A stretch of 5,250 bases of DNA from JALZAA01 sp036005605 (GCA_036005605.1 DASYQJ010000227.1:1-5250); one strand, 5' to 3'. Positions 1 to 5,250 are shown, counted from the first letter of the stretch. Numbers and translations: made by a program. The notes: generated by a model not told the origin, from the letters alone.

Positions 1-1736
1 GAGGAGATGTAGTGCCCGGGCCCCAAACGGCGAACCGGGATCGCGATCGGCGCGATGTCGCGGCTGGGCAAGCTGGCCGACACCTGAAACTCACCGACCT
101 CGTTCAGCCCGCCCGACGGCGGGATCGCGAGCGGAGCCCCCTCGGGCGAGAAGGCCGTGAGGTGCAGCTCGTTGCGACCGGGGCTGCCCGGTATGGCAGT
201 GACGTCGACCCGGGCTCGGCTGGATTGCAGCGTGACGCCGGTCGCGCCGGAATTGTTGACCGACACGGCCGGCGCCGCGTTCACGAGCAATGCGGCGATC
301 GACAGGATGACGACTGCGACCACCGCCTCGAGACCGACGTGGCGGCGGAGGTTGCGCATCTCCCACGCGTCCTCCTCGGCTTCGTCGAGCTCGTCGTCGC
401 CGCCGTCACCGCCGTCACCCCCGCCGGCATCCGGGGGTAGCGGAGGCCCGCCGGCGGAGACCGGGACGCGCGGCGGGGGAGCGGGCGTCGGAGCGGGACG
501 CGGTGAACGGAACCTCCGGTTGACGATCTCACGGCTGAACGCGGCAGTGATGATCAGCACGCCGAACGCCAGGAGCTTGGCGGCGAGGAGCTTGCCGTAA
601 TCGGTGTCACGCAGGTTGCTGAGCGACCCGAGCTGCCGCCAAGCCTGGAAGGCGCCGCTCACGACGATGACGCATATCGCGGCCAGGGCGAGCCGCGAGT
701 AGGCCGGCACCACCGTGCGCAGCTCCTCGAGGTGTTTCCGGCGCAGCACCACCGCGAGCAGAACGACCAAGCCGCCGAGCCAGAGCGACACCCCGCCGAC
801 GTGCGCGACGTCGGCGATGATCGCGAGCGGGACGAGGTCACCCGTCCCCGCGTGGCCGCTGAGCCCGGGGGTGAGGAGCAAGCCGACCGCAACGGCCGCG
901 GCCGCGGGCCGCCACCACCGGGGCAACGGGTACTCGACGACGGGGCGTCGGTTCACGAGCAGCCTGAGGAACGGGATCGCGAGCACGAGCAGAACGAGGC
1001 GCAGCAGCCACACGCGCCCGAAGCGCGTGTCGAGCACGTCCGAGATGACGCTCGGCTTCAGCGCGTCTCCGAGCGGCAGCGCGGCCGCATACGCGCCGTC
1101 CAGCGCTATTCCGATGACGGTCGTGATCACGGCGCCGACCCAGCCCGCCCAGACGAGACGCGCGGCCCCGACGGATTCCCGTCCCGCGGGCCAGACGAGG
1201 ACGAGGAACGCGGCCGCGCCGATCAGGAGCGCGAGCGAGGCGAACACGCCGAATCGCGCTACGGCGTACAGGAAGCCCACGGTGTTATCGCCGCCCTGGT
1301 TGGCGAGGAGTCGCTGGGTGAGGCTCTGCAGGTTTCCAGCGGCCGCGCCCTTCCCGACCTGGAACGTGAACGCCCCGCTGACGGGGTGGGCATCGGCTGA
1401 GATCACGCGCCACGTGACGACGTACGAGTCGTCGTCCAGCTTCGGGACGTCGACCTGCACCTGACTTTGTTGACCGCTGGGATGCGAAGCGTCGCCGATC
1501 TCGAGTCGGTCTCCGTTCGAGTTGTAGACGCGGATCGCGCCCAGCGCGACCTCGACGGACTCGTTGAAGCCGAGCGTCAGCTTCTTCGGCGGCCGGTCGA
1601 GGACCTGGCCGGCCGCCGGGCTCGTCTGCTCGAGCGTGGCATGCGCGAACGCGGGGGTGGCAGCCGCGCCGACGAGCACAGCCGCGACGAGTGGGACAGA
1701 GGCGCATCGCCAGAAGAAGCGCCGGCGATGGTTCAC
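1..1736 (-). CDS. CopC-CopD fusion copper resistance/transport protein, C-terminus cut by window edge
   Basis: The frame is open for 578 codons from a GTG at 1736 to base 1. Residues 1-31 are a signal peptide ending AFA. H32 begins the mature protein and opens a CopC domain (about 32-128) that ends in SADAHPVSG, with D115 and H117. These match the His/Asp/His Cu(II) site known for CopC. Residues 157-401 are a CopD domain of about seven helices, with H295 and the signature AHVGGVSLWLGGL (H312). A proline-rich then acidic linker (about 411-458) leads to an eighth helix (467-487) and a C-terminal extracytoplasmic domain like those of the YtkA/FixH type, reaching GPGHYIS at the edge. The architecture recalls Bacillus YcnJ. 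The likely role is copper binding outside the membrane and copper passage across it; the direction of transport cannot be read from sequence. The start overlaps the anti-sigma stop as GTGA and has no clear ribosome binding site, so translation is probably coupled. Confidence 0.92.
   Translation of the reverse strand, partial: MNHRRRFFWRCASVPLVAAVLVGAAATPAFAHATLEQTSPAAGQVLDRPPKKLTLGFNESVEVALGAIRVYNSNGDRLEIGDASHPSGQQSQVQVDVPKLDDDSYVVTWRVISADAHPVSGAFTFQVGKGAAAGNLQSLTQRLLANQGGDNTVGFLYAVARFGVFASLALLIGAAAFLVLVWPAGRESVGAARLVWAGWVGAVITTVIGIALDGAYAAALPLGDALKPSVISDVLDTRFGRVWLLRLVLLVLAIPFLRLLVNRRPVVEYPLPRWWRPAAAAVAVGLLLTPGLSGHAGTGDLVPLAIIADVAHVGGVSLWLGGLVVLLAVVLRRKHLEELRTVVPAYSRLALAAICVIVVSGAFQAWRQLGSLSNLRDTDYGKLLAAKLLAFGVLIITAAFSREIVNRRFRSPRPAPTPAPPPRVPVSAGGPPLPPDAGGGDGGDGGDDELDEAEEDAWEMRNLRRHVGLEAVVAVVILSIAALLVNAAPAVSVNNSGATGVTLQSSRARVDVTAIPGSPGRNELHLTAFSPEGAPLAIPPSGGLNEVGEFQVSASLPSRDIAPIAIPVRRLGPGHYIS
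402..419. repeat. two 9-base tandem repeats in the CopCD linker
   Basis: The unit GCCGTCACC occurs twice in a row on the plus strand. On the coding (minus) strand it encodes two Gly-Asp-Gly-type triplets within a Gly/Asp-rich stretch. It sits in the cytoplasmic linker before the last helix of the CopC-CopD protein, and is the kind of short in-frame repeat that varies in length between strains. Confidence 0.5.
1733..1736 (-). other. GTGA stop/start overlap coupling anti-sigma and copCD
   Basis: The GTG start of the CopC-CopD gene (1736-1734) shares two bases with the TGA stop of the anti-sigma gene (1735-1733). The bases just upstream show no Shine-Dalgarno-like purine run. This arrangement normally means that ribosomes finishing the first gene re-initiate on the second, giving linked amounts of the two membrane proteins. 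Confidence 0.8.
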
Positions 1737-2341
1737 GAGGTCGAAAACCGCGCGCTGCGGCCGGGTCGGAGCGGATGGGTGAGAAGCCACGCGGCCGCGA
1801 GGCCGACGACCTCGACGGCGTGCTGCACCTCGGTCAGCGCGCCGGTGCGCCCGTCGAGCACGTCAAGGACCGAGGTGCCGACGAGGCACGCAACCAGCGC
1901 CGTCACGACCGGGAGCAGGCCGGGGAGTCGCGACGGCCGCCAGGCCGCGAACAGGAACCCGACGGCGAGGGCGAGGTCGAAGGAGCCGACGTGACGGGCG
2001 GCGTGGACGGGTAAGCCGGCGTCGTCCCCGAGCACGAGCGCGGGGACCGCGGCGACGATCATCACCGCCGCGACGATCGCGAGCGTGACGCGCAGCGCGC
2101 GTTCGTGGGCGGCATGCGGGCGGCTGTCTGCCCCGACCGACGCCAGGATCGGCGCGGTCAGGTCGGGGACCGACGGCGCGCCCGCGAGCCGCACGTCGCG
2201 ATGCATTGACTCGGCCTCGCGGGCGAACGCGCGGCAGGCCGTGCAATGTTCGAGATGGCCGGCGAGCTCGGCCGGGTCGACGCCGGGCTCCTCGCCGTCG
2301 AGACGGGCGGAGATGGCAGTTCGCGCTGTGTCGCAATGCAT
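1733..2341 (-). CDS. zf-HC2 anti-sigma factor with four predicted membrane helices
   Basis: The protein has 202 residues. The N-terminal 40 residues are a zinc-binding anti-sigma head: MHCD at the start, LDGEEPG, then H29-x3-C33-x2-C36 (HLEHCTAC), the known Hx3Cx2C motif of anti-sigma factors that hold an ECF sigma factor in the cytoplasm. A basic segment (77-84) precedes four hydrophobic helices at about 83-105, 118-134, 138-160 and 172-189. The short basic C-terminal tail (RPGRSAR) fits an N-in, C-in topology. Histidines H113, H117 and H174 lie in or next to the membrane part. ATG 2341 is chosen because it places the zinc motif at the usual distance from the N-terminus; a longer in-frame extension would run back over the divergent sigma gene. 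It lies directly upstream of copCD, so it probably links sigma activity to copper or envelope state. That the divergent ECF factor is its partner is inferred from position. A sensor role for the helices is also inference. Confidence 0.85.
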   Translation of the reverse strand: MHCDTARTAISARLDGEEPGVDPAELAGHLEHCTACRAFAREAESMHRDVRLAGAPSVPDLTAPILASVGADSRPHAAHERALRVTLAIVAAVMIVAAVPALVLGDDAGLPVHAARHVGSFDLALAVGFLFAAWRPSRLPGLLPVVTALVACLVGTSVLDVLDGRTGALTEVQHAVEVVGLAAAWLLTHPLRPGRSARFSTS

Positions 2342-2347
2342 GCTTGG

Positions 2348-2375
2348 TAGTCGACCCCCGGCGCCTCGGGGTTCC
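2348..2375 (-). promoter_or_regulatory. putative ECF-type promoter for anti-sigma/copCD operon
   Basis: Read on the minus strand, GGAAC (2375-2371) is followed by a 17-base spacer and CGACTA (2353-2348). GGAAC is the usual -35 element of many ECF sigma factors and CGAC is compatible with their -10 element. The same two half-sites with the same spacing recur upstream of ycnI. A transcript starting six or seven bases past the -10 would begin almost at the ATG at 2341, and there is no ribosome binding site, so the anti-sigma mRNA is probably leaderless or nearly so. Which sigma factor uses the site is inferred from the locus. Confidence 0.55.
2356..2371. other. GC inverted repeat inside the promoter spacer
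   Basis: CCCCG (2356-2360) and CGGGG (2367-2371) form a five-base-pair inverted repeat around a six-base centre. It lies between the -35 and -10 elements of the minus-strand promoter, overlapping the last base of the -35. It could be an operator half-site pair or a chance feature of GC-rich DNA. No regulator in the window is an obvious match. Confidence 0.25.
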
Positions 2376-2380
2376 CAACT

Positions 2381-2923
2381 ATGTTCCCGCTGATGGACCG
2401 CCTGACCGGGCTCCTCGTCCAGGCTCGAGACGGGGACCGCCTCGCGCTGGGCGCCGCGATCCGTCTGAGCCAGGCGGAGGTGTGGCGCCTCGCGGCCCAC
2501 CTCGTCGGCCAGAACGAGGCCGACGACGTCACCCAGGACGTCTTCCTACGGGCCTGGAGGGCGCTGCCGAGCTTCCGGGCCGAGTCGAGCGGGCGGACGT
2601 GGCTGCTCTCCATCGCCCGTCGGGCGTGTGTCGACGCCGTCCGGCGCCAGTCGCGATGGCGGAAGCTCACGGCGCGGCTGCATTCCGAGTCCGCCGCGGC
2701 CGCCTCGGAGGGCAGCAGCGTGGACGAGCTGCACGGGCTCGGTGACCTCCTCACCCGCCTCCCGCCTGCGCAGCGCGAGGCGTTCGTGCTCACGCAAATC
2801 ACTGGTTGCTCCTACGCCGAGGCGGGCGAGTTGTGCGGGGTCGAGGTCGGAACGATCCGCTCCCGGGTGGCGCGCGCTCGCCTCGCCCTCGTGGAACTGG
2901 TTCGAGCGGCGCGCGCAGTCTGA
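2381..2923 (+). CDS. ECF-family RNA polymerase sigma factor, SigC-like
   Basis: The protein has 180 residues, a normal length for a two-domain ECF sigma factor. Sigma region 2 covers about 26-91, with ADDVTQDVFLRAWR (47-60) as the region 2.2 core-binding helix and RTWLLSIARRACVDAVRR (72-89) in regions 2.3-2.4. A short linker rich in Ser/Ala (102-113) leads to region 4 (about 122-173), where LPPAQREAF and the helix-turn-helix GVEVGTIRSRVARARLAL read the -35 element. From memory the region 4 wording is close to Mycobacterium tuberculosis SigC; no alignment was run. ATG 2381 is used. ATG 2393 (MDRLTG) is an equally possible start, and neither has a convincing ribosome binding site. The gene is divergent from the anti-sigma gene with a 39-base gap, and is probably co-transcribed with the membrane protein downstream. 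No extra C-terminal domain is present. Confidence 0.93.
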   Translation: MFPLMDRLTGLLVQARDGDRLALGAAIRLSQAEVWRLAAHLVGQNEADDVTQDVFLRAWRALPSFRAESSGRTWLLSIARRACVDAVRRQSRWRKLTARLHSESAAAASEGSSVDELHGLGDLLTRLPPAQREAFVLTQITGCSYAEAGELCGVEVGTIRSRVARARLALVELVRAARAV

Positions 2924-2949
2924 GACGGCGGGTACGTGGCCGCGCCCGC

Positions 2950-2955
2950 AAGGGG
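2950..2955 (+). promoter_or_regulatory. ribosome binding site fixing the start at 2960
   Basis: AAGGGG ends four bases before ATG 2960. It favours that start over the in-frame GTG at 2936, which would put this purine run inside the gene, and over ATG 2972, which is 16 bases away. Confidence 0.5.
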
Positions 2956-2959
2956 CGCG

Positions 2960-4036
2960 ATGATTCTCGAAATGCGGTTCGTTCGCGGTGTCGTCGTCGC
3001 CGCCACTGGAGCAATCGCCGTCGTCGTGGTCGTGGCACAGCCGGCGGCAGCGCACGACGTGCCCGGGATCAAGCCCTCGAACTTCGAGACGACGGTCGAC
3101 GGCACGACGCCGCGAGTTCCCGGGCTGACCGTGCGGCCCATCGACCTCGGGAACGAGCTCGAACTGCGCAACGACACCGGCGCCGACGTCGTGGTGCTCG
3201 GCTACCAGGGTGAGCCCTATCTGCGCGTGGGGCCACGCGGCGTGTTCGAGAACGGTCGATCACCGGCGACGTATCTGAACCAAACGCGCGACGGCAAGAC
3301 GCGGGTGCCGGCGGCTGCCGATCCCGCCGCAGCGCCCGAGTGGAACCGGATCGCCTCGGGAACCGTGGCGCGCTGGCACGACCACCGCGCCCACTGGATG
3401 GGCGCCGACGATCCGCCCGAGGTGGCTCGCGACCCGGGTCAGCGACACGTCGTAGACCACTGGACCTTCCAAATTCGCCGTGGAGCGCAGGACATCACGG
3501 TCGCGGGGGATCTGCTCTGGGTGCCCGGTCCGAGCCCGTGGGGATGGGTGGTCGGCGCGCTCGCGATCGCGTTGGCCCTAGTCGCGTTGAGTCGAACGCG
3601 CGTCTGGCGATGGGCGATCGCCGGCGCGCTCGGGATCGTGGTCGTGTCGGAGACCGCGCACGTGGTTGGCACCTGGAACGCCACGTCGGCGTCGCTCGCG
3701 ACCAAGATCGGCGCCAGCGTGTACTCGATCGGGGGCGTCGCGCTCGCGGTCGTCGCACTCGTATGGTTGATCGTTCGTCCCCCGTACAACGCCATTCCGG
3801 CCGTGCTCTTCGCCGGGCTCATCGTGGCGTTCGCGGGCGGGCTGGCTGATCTCACGACATTGACGCGCTCGCAGCTCCCGACTGACGTGCCGACCGACGT
3901 CGCTCGATTGGAGGTCGCGCTGGCCCTCGGCCTCGGCGCCGGACTCGCTGCCTCCGCCGCGCTGCGCCTCCGTCCGCCCGCGTCTCCAGGCGATCGACCG
4001 AGTGCGAAGATCAGGGAACCGACGCCCGTCTCCTAG
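2960..4036 (+). CDS. exported five-helix membrane protein with WHDHRxHWM motif, function unknown
   Basis: I do not recognise a named family. The protein has 358 residues. A signal peptide (about 1-31, ending QPAAA) leaves H32 as the first mature residue (HDVPG), as in CopC and YcnI. An extracytoplasmic domain (32-191) follows with beta-rich wording (LELRNDTGADVVVLGY), then WHDHRAHWM at 139-147 and HVVDHW at 163-168, which together provide His140, His142, His145, Met147, His163 and His167 as candidate metal ligands. Five hydrophobic helices follow at about 194-211, 216-237, 251-272, 278-299 and 315-336; helix 2 carries SETAHVVGTW (H234). The Pro/Arg-containing tail would be cytoplasmic. It starts 36 bases after the sigma stop, so the two are likely one transcript. 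Position among copper genes suggests copper binding or a partner of CopCD, but this is inference. Starts at GTG 2936 or ATG 2972 are possible. Confidence 0.85.
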   Translation: MILEMRFVRGVVVAATGAIAVVVVVAQPAAAHDVPGIKPSNFETTVDGTTPRVPGLTVRPIDLGNELELRNDTGADVVVLGYQGEPYLRVGPRGVFENGRSPATYLNQTRDGKTRVPAAADPAAAPEWNRIASGTVARWHDHRAHWMGADDPPEVARDPGQRHVVDHWTFQIRRGAQDITVAGDLLWVPGPSPWGWVVGALAIALALVALSRTRVWRWAIAGALGIVVVSETAHVVGTWNATSASLATKIGASVYSIGGVALAVVALVWLIVRPPYNAIPAVLFAGLIVAFAGGLADLTTLTRSQLPTDVPTDVARLEVALALGLGAGLAASAALRLRPPASPGDRPSAKIREPTPVS

Positions 4037-4055
4037 CACCCGTTGTGGAGCAAAT

Positions 4056-4087
4056 GCGCGCCATGGTTCGACTGCGAACGTGCGCGC
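4056..4087 (+). terminator. possible terminator hairpin after the sigma/membrane-protein genes
   Basis: Nineteen bases past the stop at 4036, GCGCGC (4056-4061) can pair with GCGCGC (4082-4087), and GTTCG (4066-4070) with CGAAC (4075-4079) around an ACTG loop, leaving a 4-by-2 internal loop. No T run follows, which is common in GC-rich actinobacteria but weakens the call. A terminator here would agree with a separate promoter for ycnI just downstream. Confidence 0.35.
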
Positions 4088-4158
4088 TCGCCGCGACGAT
4101 CGATCTCGCCGCCACCGTGCTGGGCTGCTGGACCGGGGACTCGTAGCCGACGCGCGCC

Positions 4159-4186
4159 GGAACTTTGTCGGAGTGCCGGACGACTA
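4159..4186 (+). promoter_or_regulatory. putative ECF-type promoter for ycnI-DUF305 genes
   Basis: GGAAC (4159-4163), a 17-base spacer and CGACTA (4181-4186) reproduce exactly the elements and spacing found upstream of the anti-sigma gene. Expected transcription would start near 4191, giving a leader of about 30 bases that contains the GAGGGGG ribosome binding site. It lies in the longest intergenic gap of the window. Control by the ECF factor encoded at 2381-2923 is inferred. Confidence 0.55.
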
Positions 4187-4205
4187 ATGACCGTCCAGCT
4201 CACCC

Positions 4206-4212
4206 GAGGGGG
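4206..4212 (+). promoter_or_regulatory. ribosome binding site of ycnI
   Basis: GAGGGGG lies seven bases before GTG 4220 and ten before ATG 4223. It supports one of these two adjacent in-frame starts rather than the upstream in-frame ATG at 4187, which would also fall at or before the expected transcript start. Confidence 0.6.
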
Positions 4213-4222
4213 TTCTCAAGTG

Positions 4223-4780
4223 ATGAGCAGCAGGCGTTCGGTCCGCCGTTTGGTTCTCGGCGCGGTGCTCGGGCTCGCTCTCGTCGTGTCCGTGGCCATT
4301 CCCGCGGCCGCCCACGTCGAGATCGAACCCGGGAGCGCAGCGAAGGGGTCCACGACGAGTTTCAGCTTCCGGGTTCCGAACGAGAAAGACAACACGTCGA
4401 CCGTCGGTCTCGAAGTGACCTTCCCGGCCGATCACCCCATCCCGTCCGTCAGTGTGCTCGTGAAGCCGGGATGGACCTTCACGGTCGAGAAGACGCCGCT
4501 GCCGAAGCCGATCAAGACCGAGTTCGGTGAGGTGACGGAAGCGGTCTCGAAGATCACGTGGACCGGAGGAGAGATCCCACCGAACGGGTACGACCTGTTC
4601 ACGGTGCGGGGCGGCCCGCTCCCGAAGAACGTCAACCAGCTGGAGTTCAAGGCTTCGCAGACCTACAGCGACGGCGAGGTCGTCCAGTGGATCGAGCCGA
4701 CCGTGAAGGGCGGCGCCGAGCCCGAGCATCCGGCCCCGGTCCTGAAGCTCGGCAAGGCGAGCGGGGGTTCTTCGCACTAG
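4223..4780 (+). CDS. ycnI: YcnI/DUF1775 copper-binding protein, secreted
   Basis: The protein has 185 residues from ATG 4223; GTG 4220 would add one. A signal peptide (1-30: a basic RRSVRR start, a hydrophobic core, then AAA) is followed by H31 in AHVEIEPG, the N-terminal histidine that YcnI proteins use to hold Cu(II) together with conserved Glu and Trp residues. The DUF1775 body continues with FRVPNEKDN (49-57), TFPADHPIPSVSV, KPGWTF, KITWTGGEIPP (110-120, W113 and E117), YDLFTV and YSDGEVVQW (148-156), and ends PEHPAPVLKL. No C-terminal membrane helix is present, so the product looks soluble outside the membrane, unlike family members with a C-terminal anchor. It is the first gene after the second promoter motif, with the DUF305 gene 39 bases behind. 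The likely role is extracytoplasmic copper capture or delivery, possibly to CopCD. Confidence 0.9.
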   Translation: MSSRRSVRRLVLGAVLGLALVVSVAIPAAAHVEIEPGSAAKGSTTSFSFRVPNEKDNTSTVGLEVTFPADHPIPSVSVLVKPGWTFTVEKTPLPKPIKTEFGEVTEAVSKITWTGGEIPPNGYDLFTVRGGPLPKNVNQLEFKASQTYSDGEVVQWIEPTVKGGAEPEHPAPVLKLGKASGGSSH

Positions 4781-4819
4781 CGCCGGGGCGACGTTCCCGA
4801 GCTGCCCGGGCGCGCCAAC

Positions 4820-5250
4820 ATGGCCGGCGTGGCCGTAGAGACGGACTCGGGCACAACGGCAGCAGACGTACGCACGGCAAACGGCGGTGACGACACGCGT
4901 CGCCGCTGGCTGCCGTCATGGCCGCCGTCGCTCCCGCAGGCGGTCATCCTCGTTGCGGCCCTGTGCCTCGTCACCGGCGTCGTGGGCTGGCGCCTCGCCC
5001 AGGCCGACCACCCGGGCCGCGGCAGTGTCGACGTCGGATTCCTCGAAGACATGCAAACGCATCACCTGCAGGCGCTCGAGATCGGCTACGCGTACCTTGA
5101 ACACGGGTCAGAACCCACGTTGCGTCACATCGCACGCGACATCATCAGCGATCAGGGCATCGAGGTCGGGCAGATGCGCTCGGTCCTGTCGGAGTGGGGA
5201 TTCCAATCGACACCCGACCCCGAGGGGACCGCGATGGCGTGGATGCACGA
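4820..5250 (+). CDS. DUF305 protein with N-terminal membrane anchor, C-terminus cut by window edge
   Basis: There are 143 codons before the window ends. A polar N-terminus (1-30, ending in basic TRRRW) precedes one hydrophobic helix at about 41-60 (AVILVAALCLVTGVVGW), which reads as an uncleaved anchor with the rest outside. The DUF305 domain starts near residue 69: VGFLEDMQTHHLQALEI (72-88), with the paired H81-H82 and M78 typical of this helical-bundle family, then LRHIARDIISDQ, IEVGQM and WMH at the edge. DUF305 domains occur in extracytoplasmic copper-binding proteins such as cyanobacterial CopM, so a copper role fits this neighbourhood, though the family is broader. ATG 4820 is the first ATG after the ycnI stop and lies in the same frame; I see no strong ribosome binding site, and GTG 4829 is possible. 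Probably co-transcribed with ycnI. Confidence 0.88.
   Translation, partial: MAGVAVETDSGTTAADVRTANGGDDTRRRWLPSWPPSLPQAVILVAALCLVTGVVGWRLAQADHPGRGSVDVGFLEDMQTHHLQALEIGYAYLEHGSEPTLRHIARDIISDQGIEVGQMRSVLSEWGFQSTPDPEGTAMAWMH

Noticed and set aside
715..1464. Long plus-strand open frames across 12-1464
   Set aside because: Their products are low-complexity Arg/Ser/Pro-rich sequence with no family features, opposite a continuous CopC-CopD frame. They are shadows of GC-rich codon bias.
2301..2380. Housekeeping-type promoter for the sigma gene
   Set aside because: I looked for TTGACA/TATAAT-like pairs on the plus strand upstream of 2381 and found no convincing pair at 16-18 bases spacing.
2342..2500. 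Upstream extension of the anti-sigma frame to 2500
   Set aside because: It would overlap the sigma gene on the opposite strand and lacks zf-HC2-like sequence; the zinc motif is correctly placed from ATG 2341.
3093..3120. A third GGAAC-N17-CGAC match on the minus strand
   Set aside because: It lies antisense inside the membrane-protein gene, its -10 continues CG rather than TA, and no minus-strand gene follows. One such partial match is plausible by chance in DNA this GC-rich.
4043..4222. N-terminal extension of YcnI from 4043 or 4187
   Set aside because: The extension is Arg/Pro/Cys-rich, would put the signal peptide inside the protein, and covers the promoter motif and ribosome binding site.
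4184..4777. Minus-strand open frame of about 197 codons opposite ycnI
   Set aside because: It is an Arg-rich shadow of the recognised DUF1775 gene, without motifs or a ribosome binding site.

Overview
The window is very GC-rich and codon-biased, with GTG starts, a four-base start/stop overlap and at least one probable leaderless gene. Together with the protein families present, this points to an Actinomycetota bacterium, possibly a deep-branching or uncultured one. The taxonomy is inferred from style and gene content only.

Layout. Bases 1-2341 form a minus-strand operon. It begins with a small membrane protein carrying a zinc-binding anti-sigma (zf-HC2) head. A GTGA overlap links this to a large CopC-CopD fusion with a C-terminal extracytoplasmic domain, whose end lies beyond base 1. 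Bases 2381-5250 are read on the plus strand: an ECF sigma factor resembling mycobacterial SigC, a signal-peptide plus five-helix membrane protein of no recognised family with a striking WHDHRxHWM motif, a 186-base gap, a YcnI/DUF1775 protein, and a DUF305 protein with an N-terminal membrane anchor that runs off the right edge.

How the genes fit together. CopC, CopD, YcnI and DUF305 domains are all linked to copper binding or transport outside the cytoplasmic membrane, and CopC and YcnI both show the expected histidine at the mature N-terminus. The sigma and anti-sigma genes lie head to head with 39 bases between them. A bipartite motif, GGAAC-N17-CGACTA, occurs just upstream of the anti-sigma/copCD operon and again, with identical spacing and identical half-sites, upstream of ycnI. 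I did not find the full motif elsewhere in the window on reading both strands. The simplest model is that the ECF sigma factor transcribes both arms of a copper-handling locus and is restrained by the divergent membrane-embedded anti-sigma factor, which may sense the metal or the state of the envelope. The component families are known. The parts that look less described are the divergent sigma/anti-sigma layout with its promoter in the 39-base gap, the WHDHR membrane protein, and the translational coupling of the anti-sigma factor to CopCD.

There is no gene-free stretch above 300 bases. The longest gap, 4037-4222, holds a hairpin, the second promoter motif and the ycnI ribosome binding site. 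I see no RNA genes, insertion sequences, CRISPR arrays or attachment sites.
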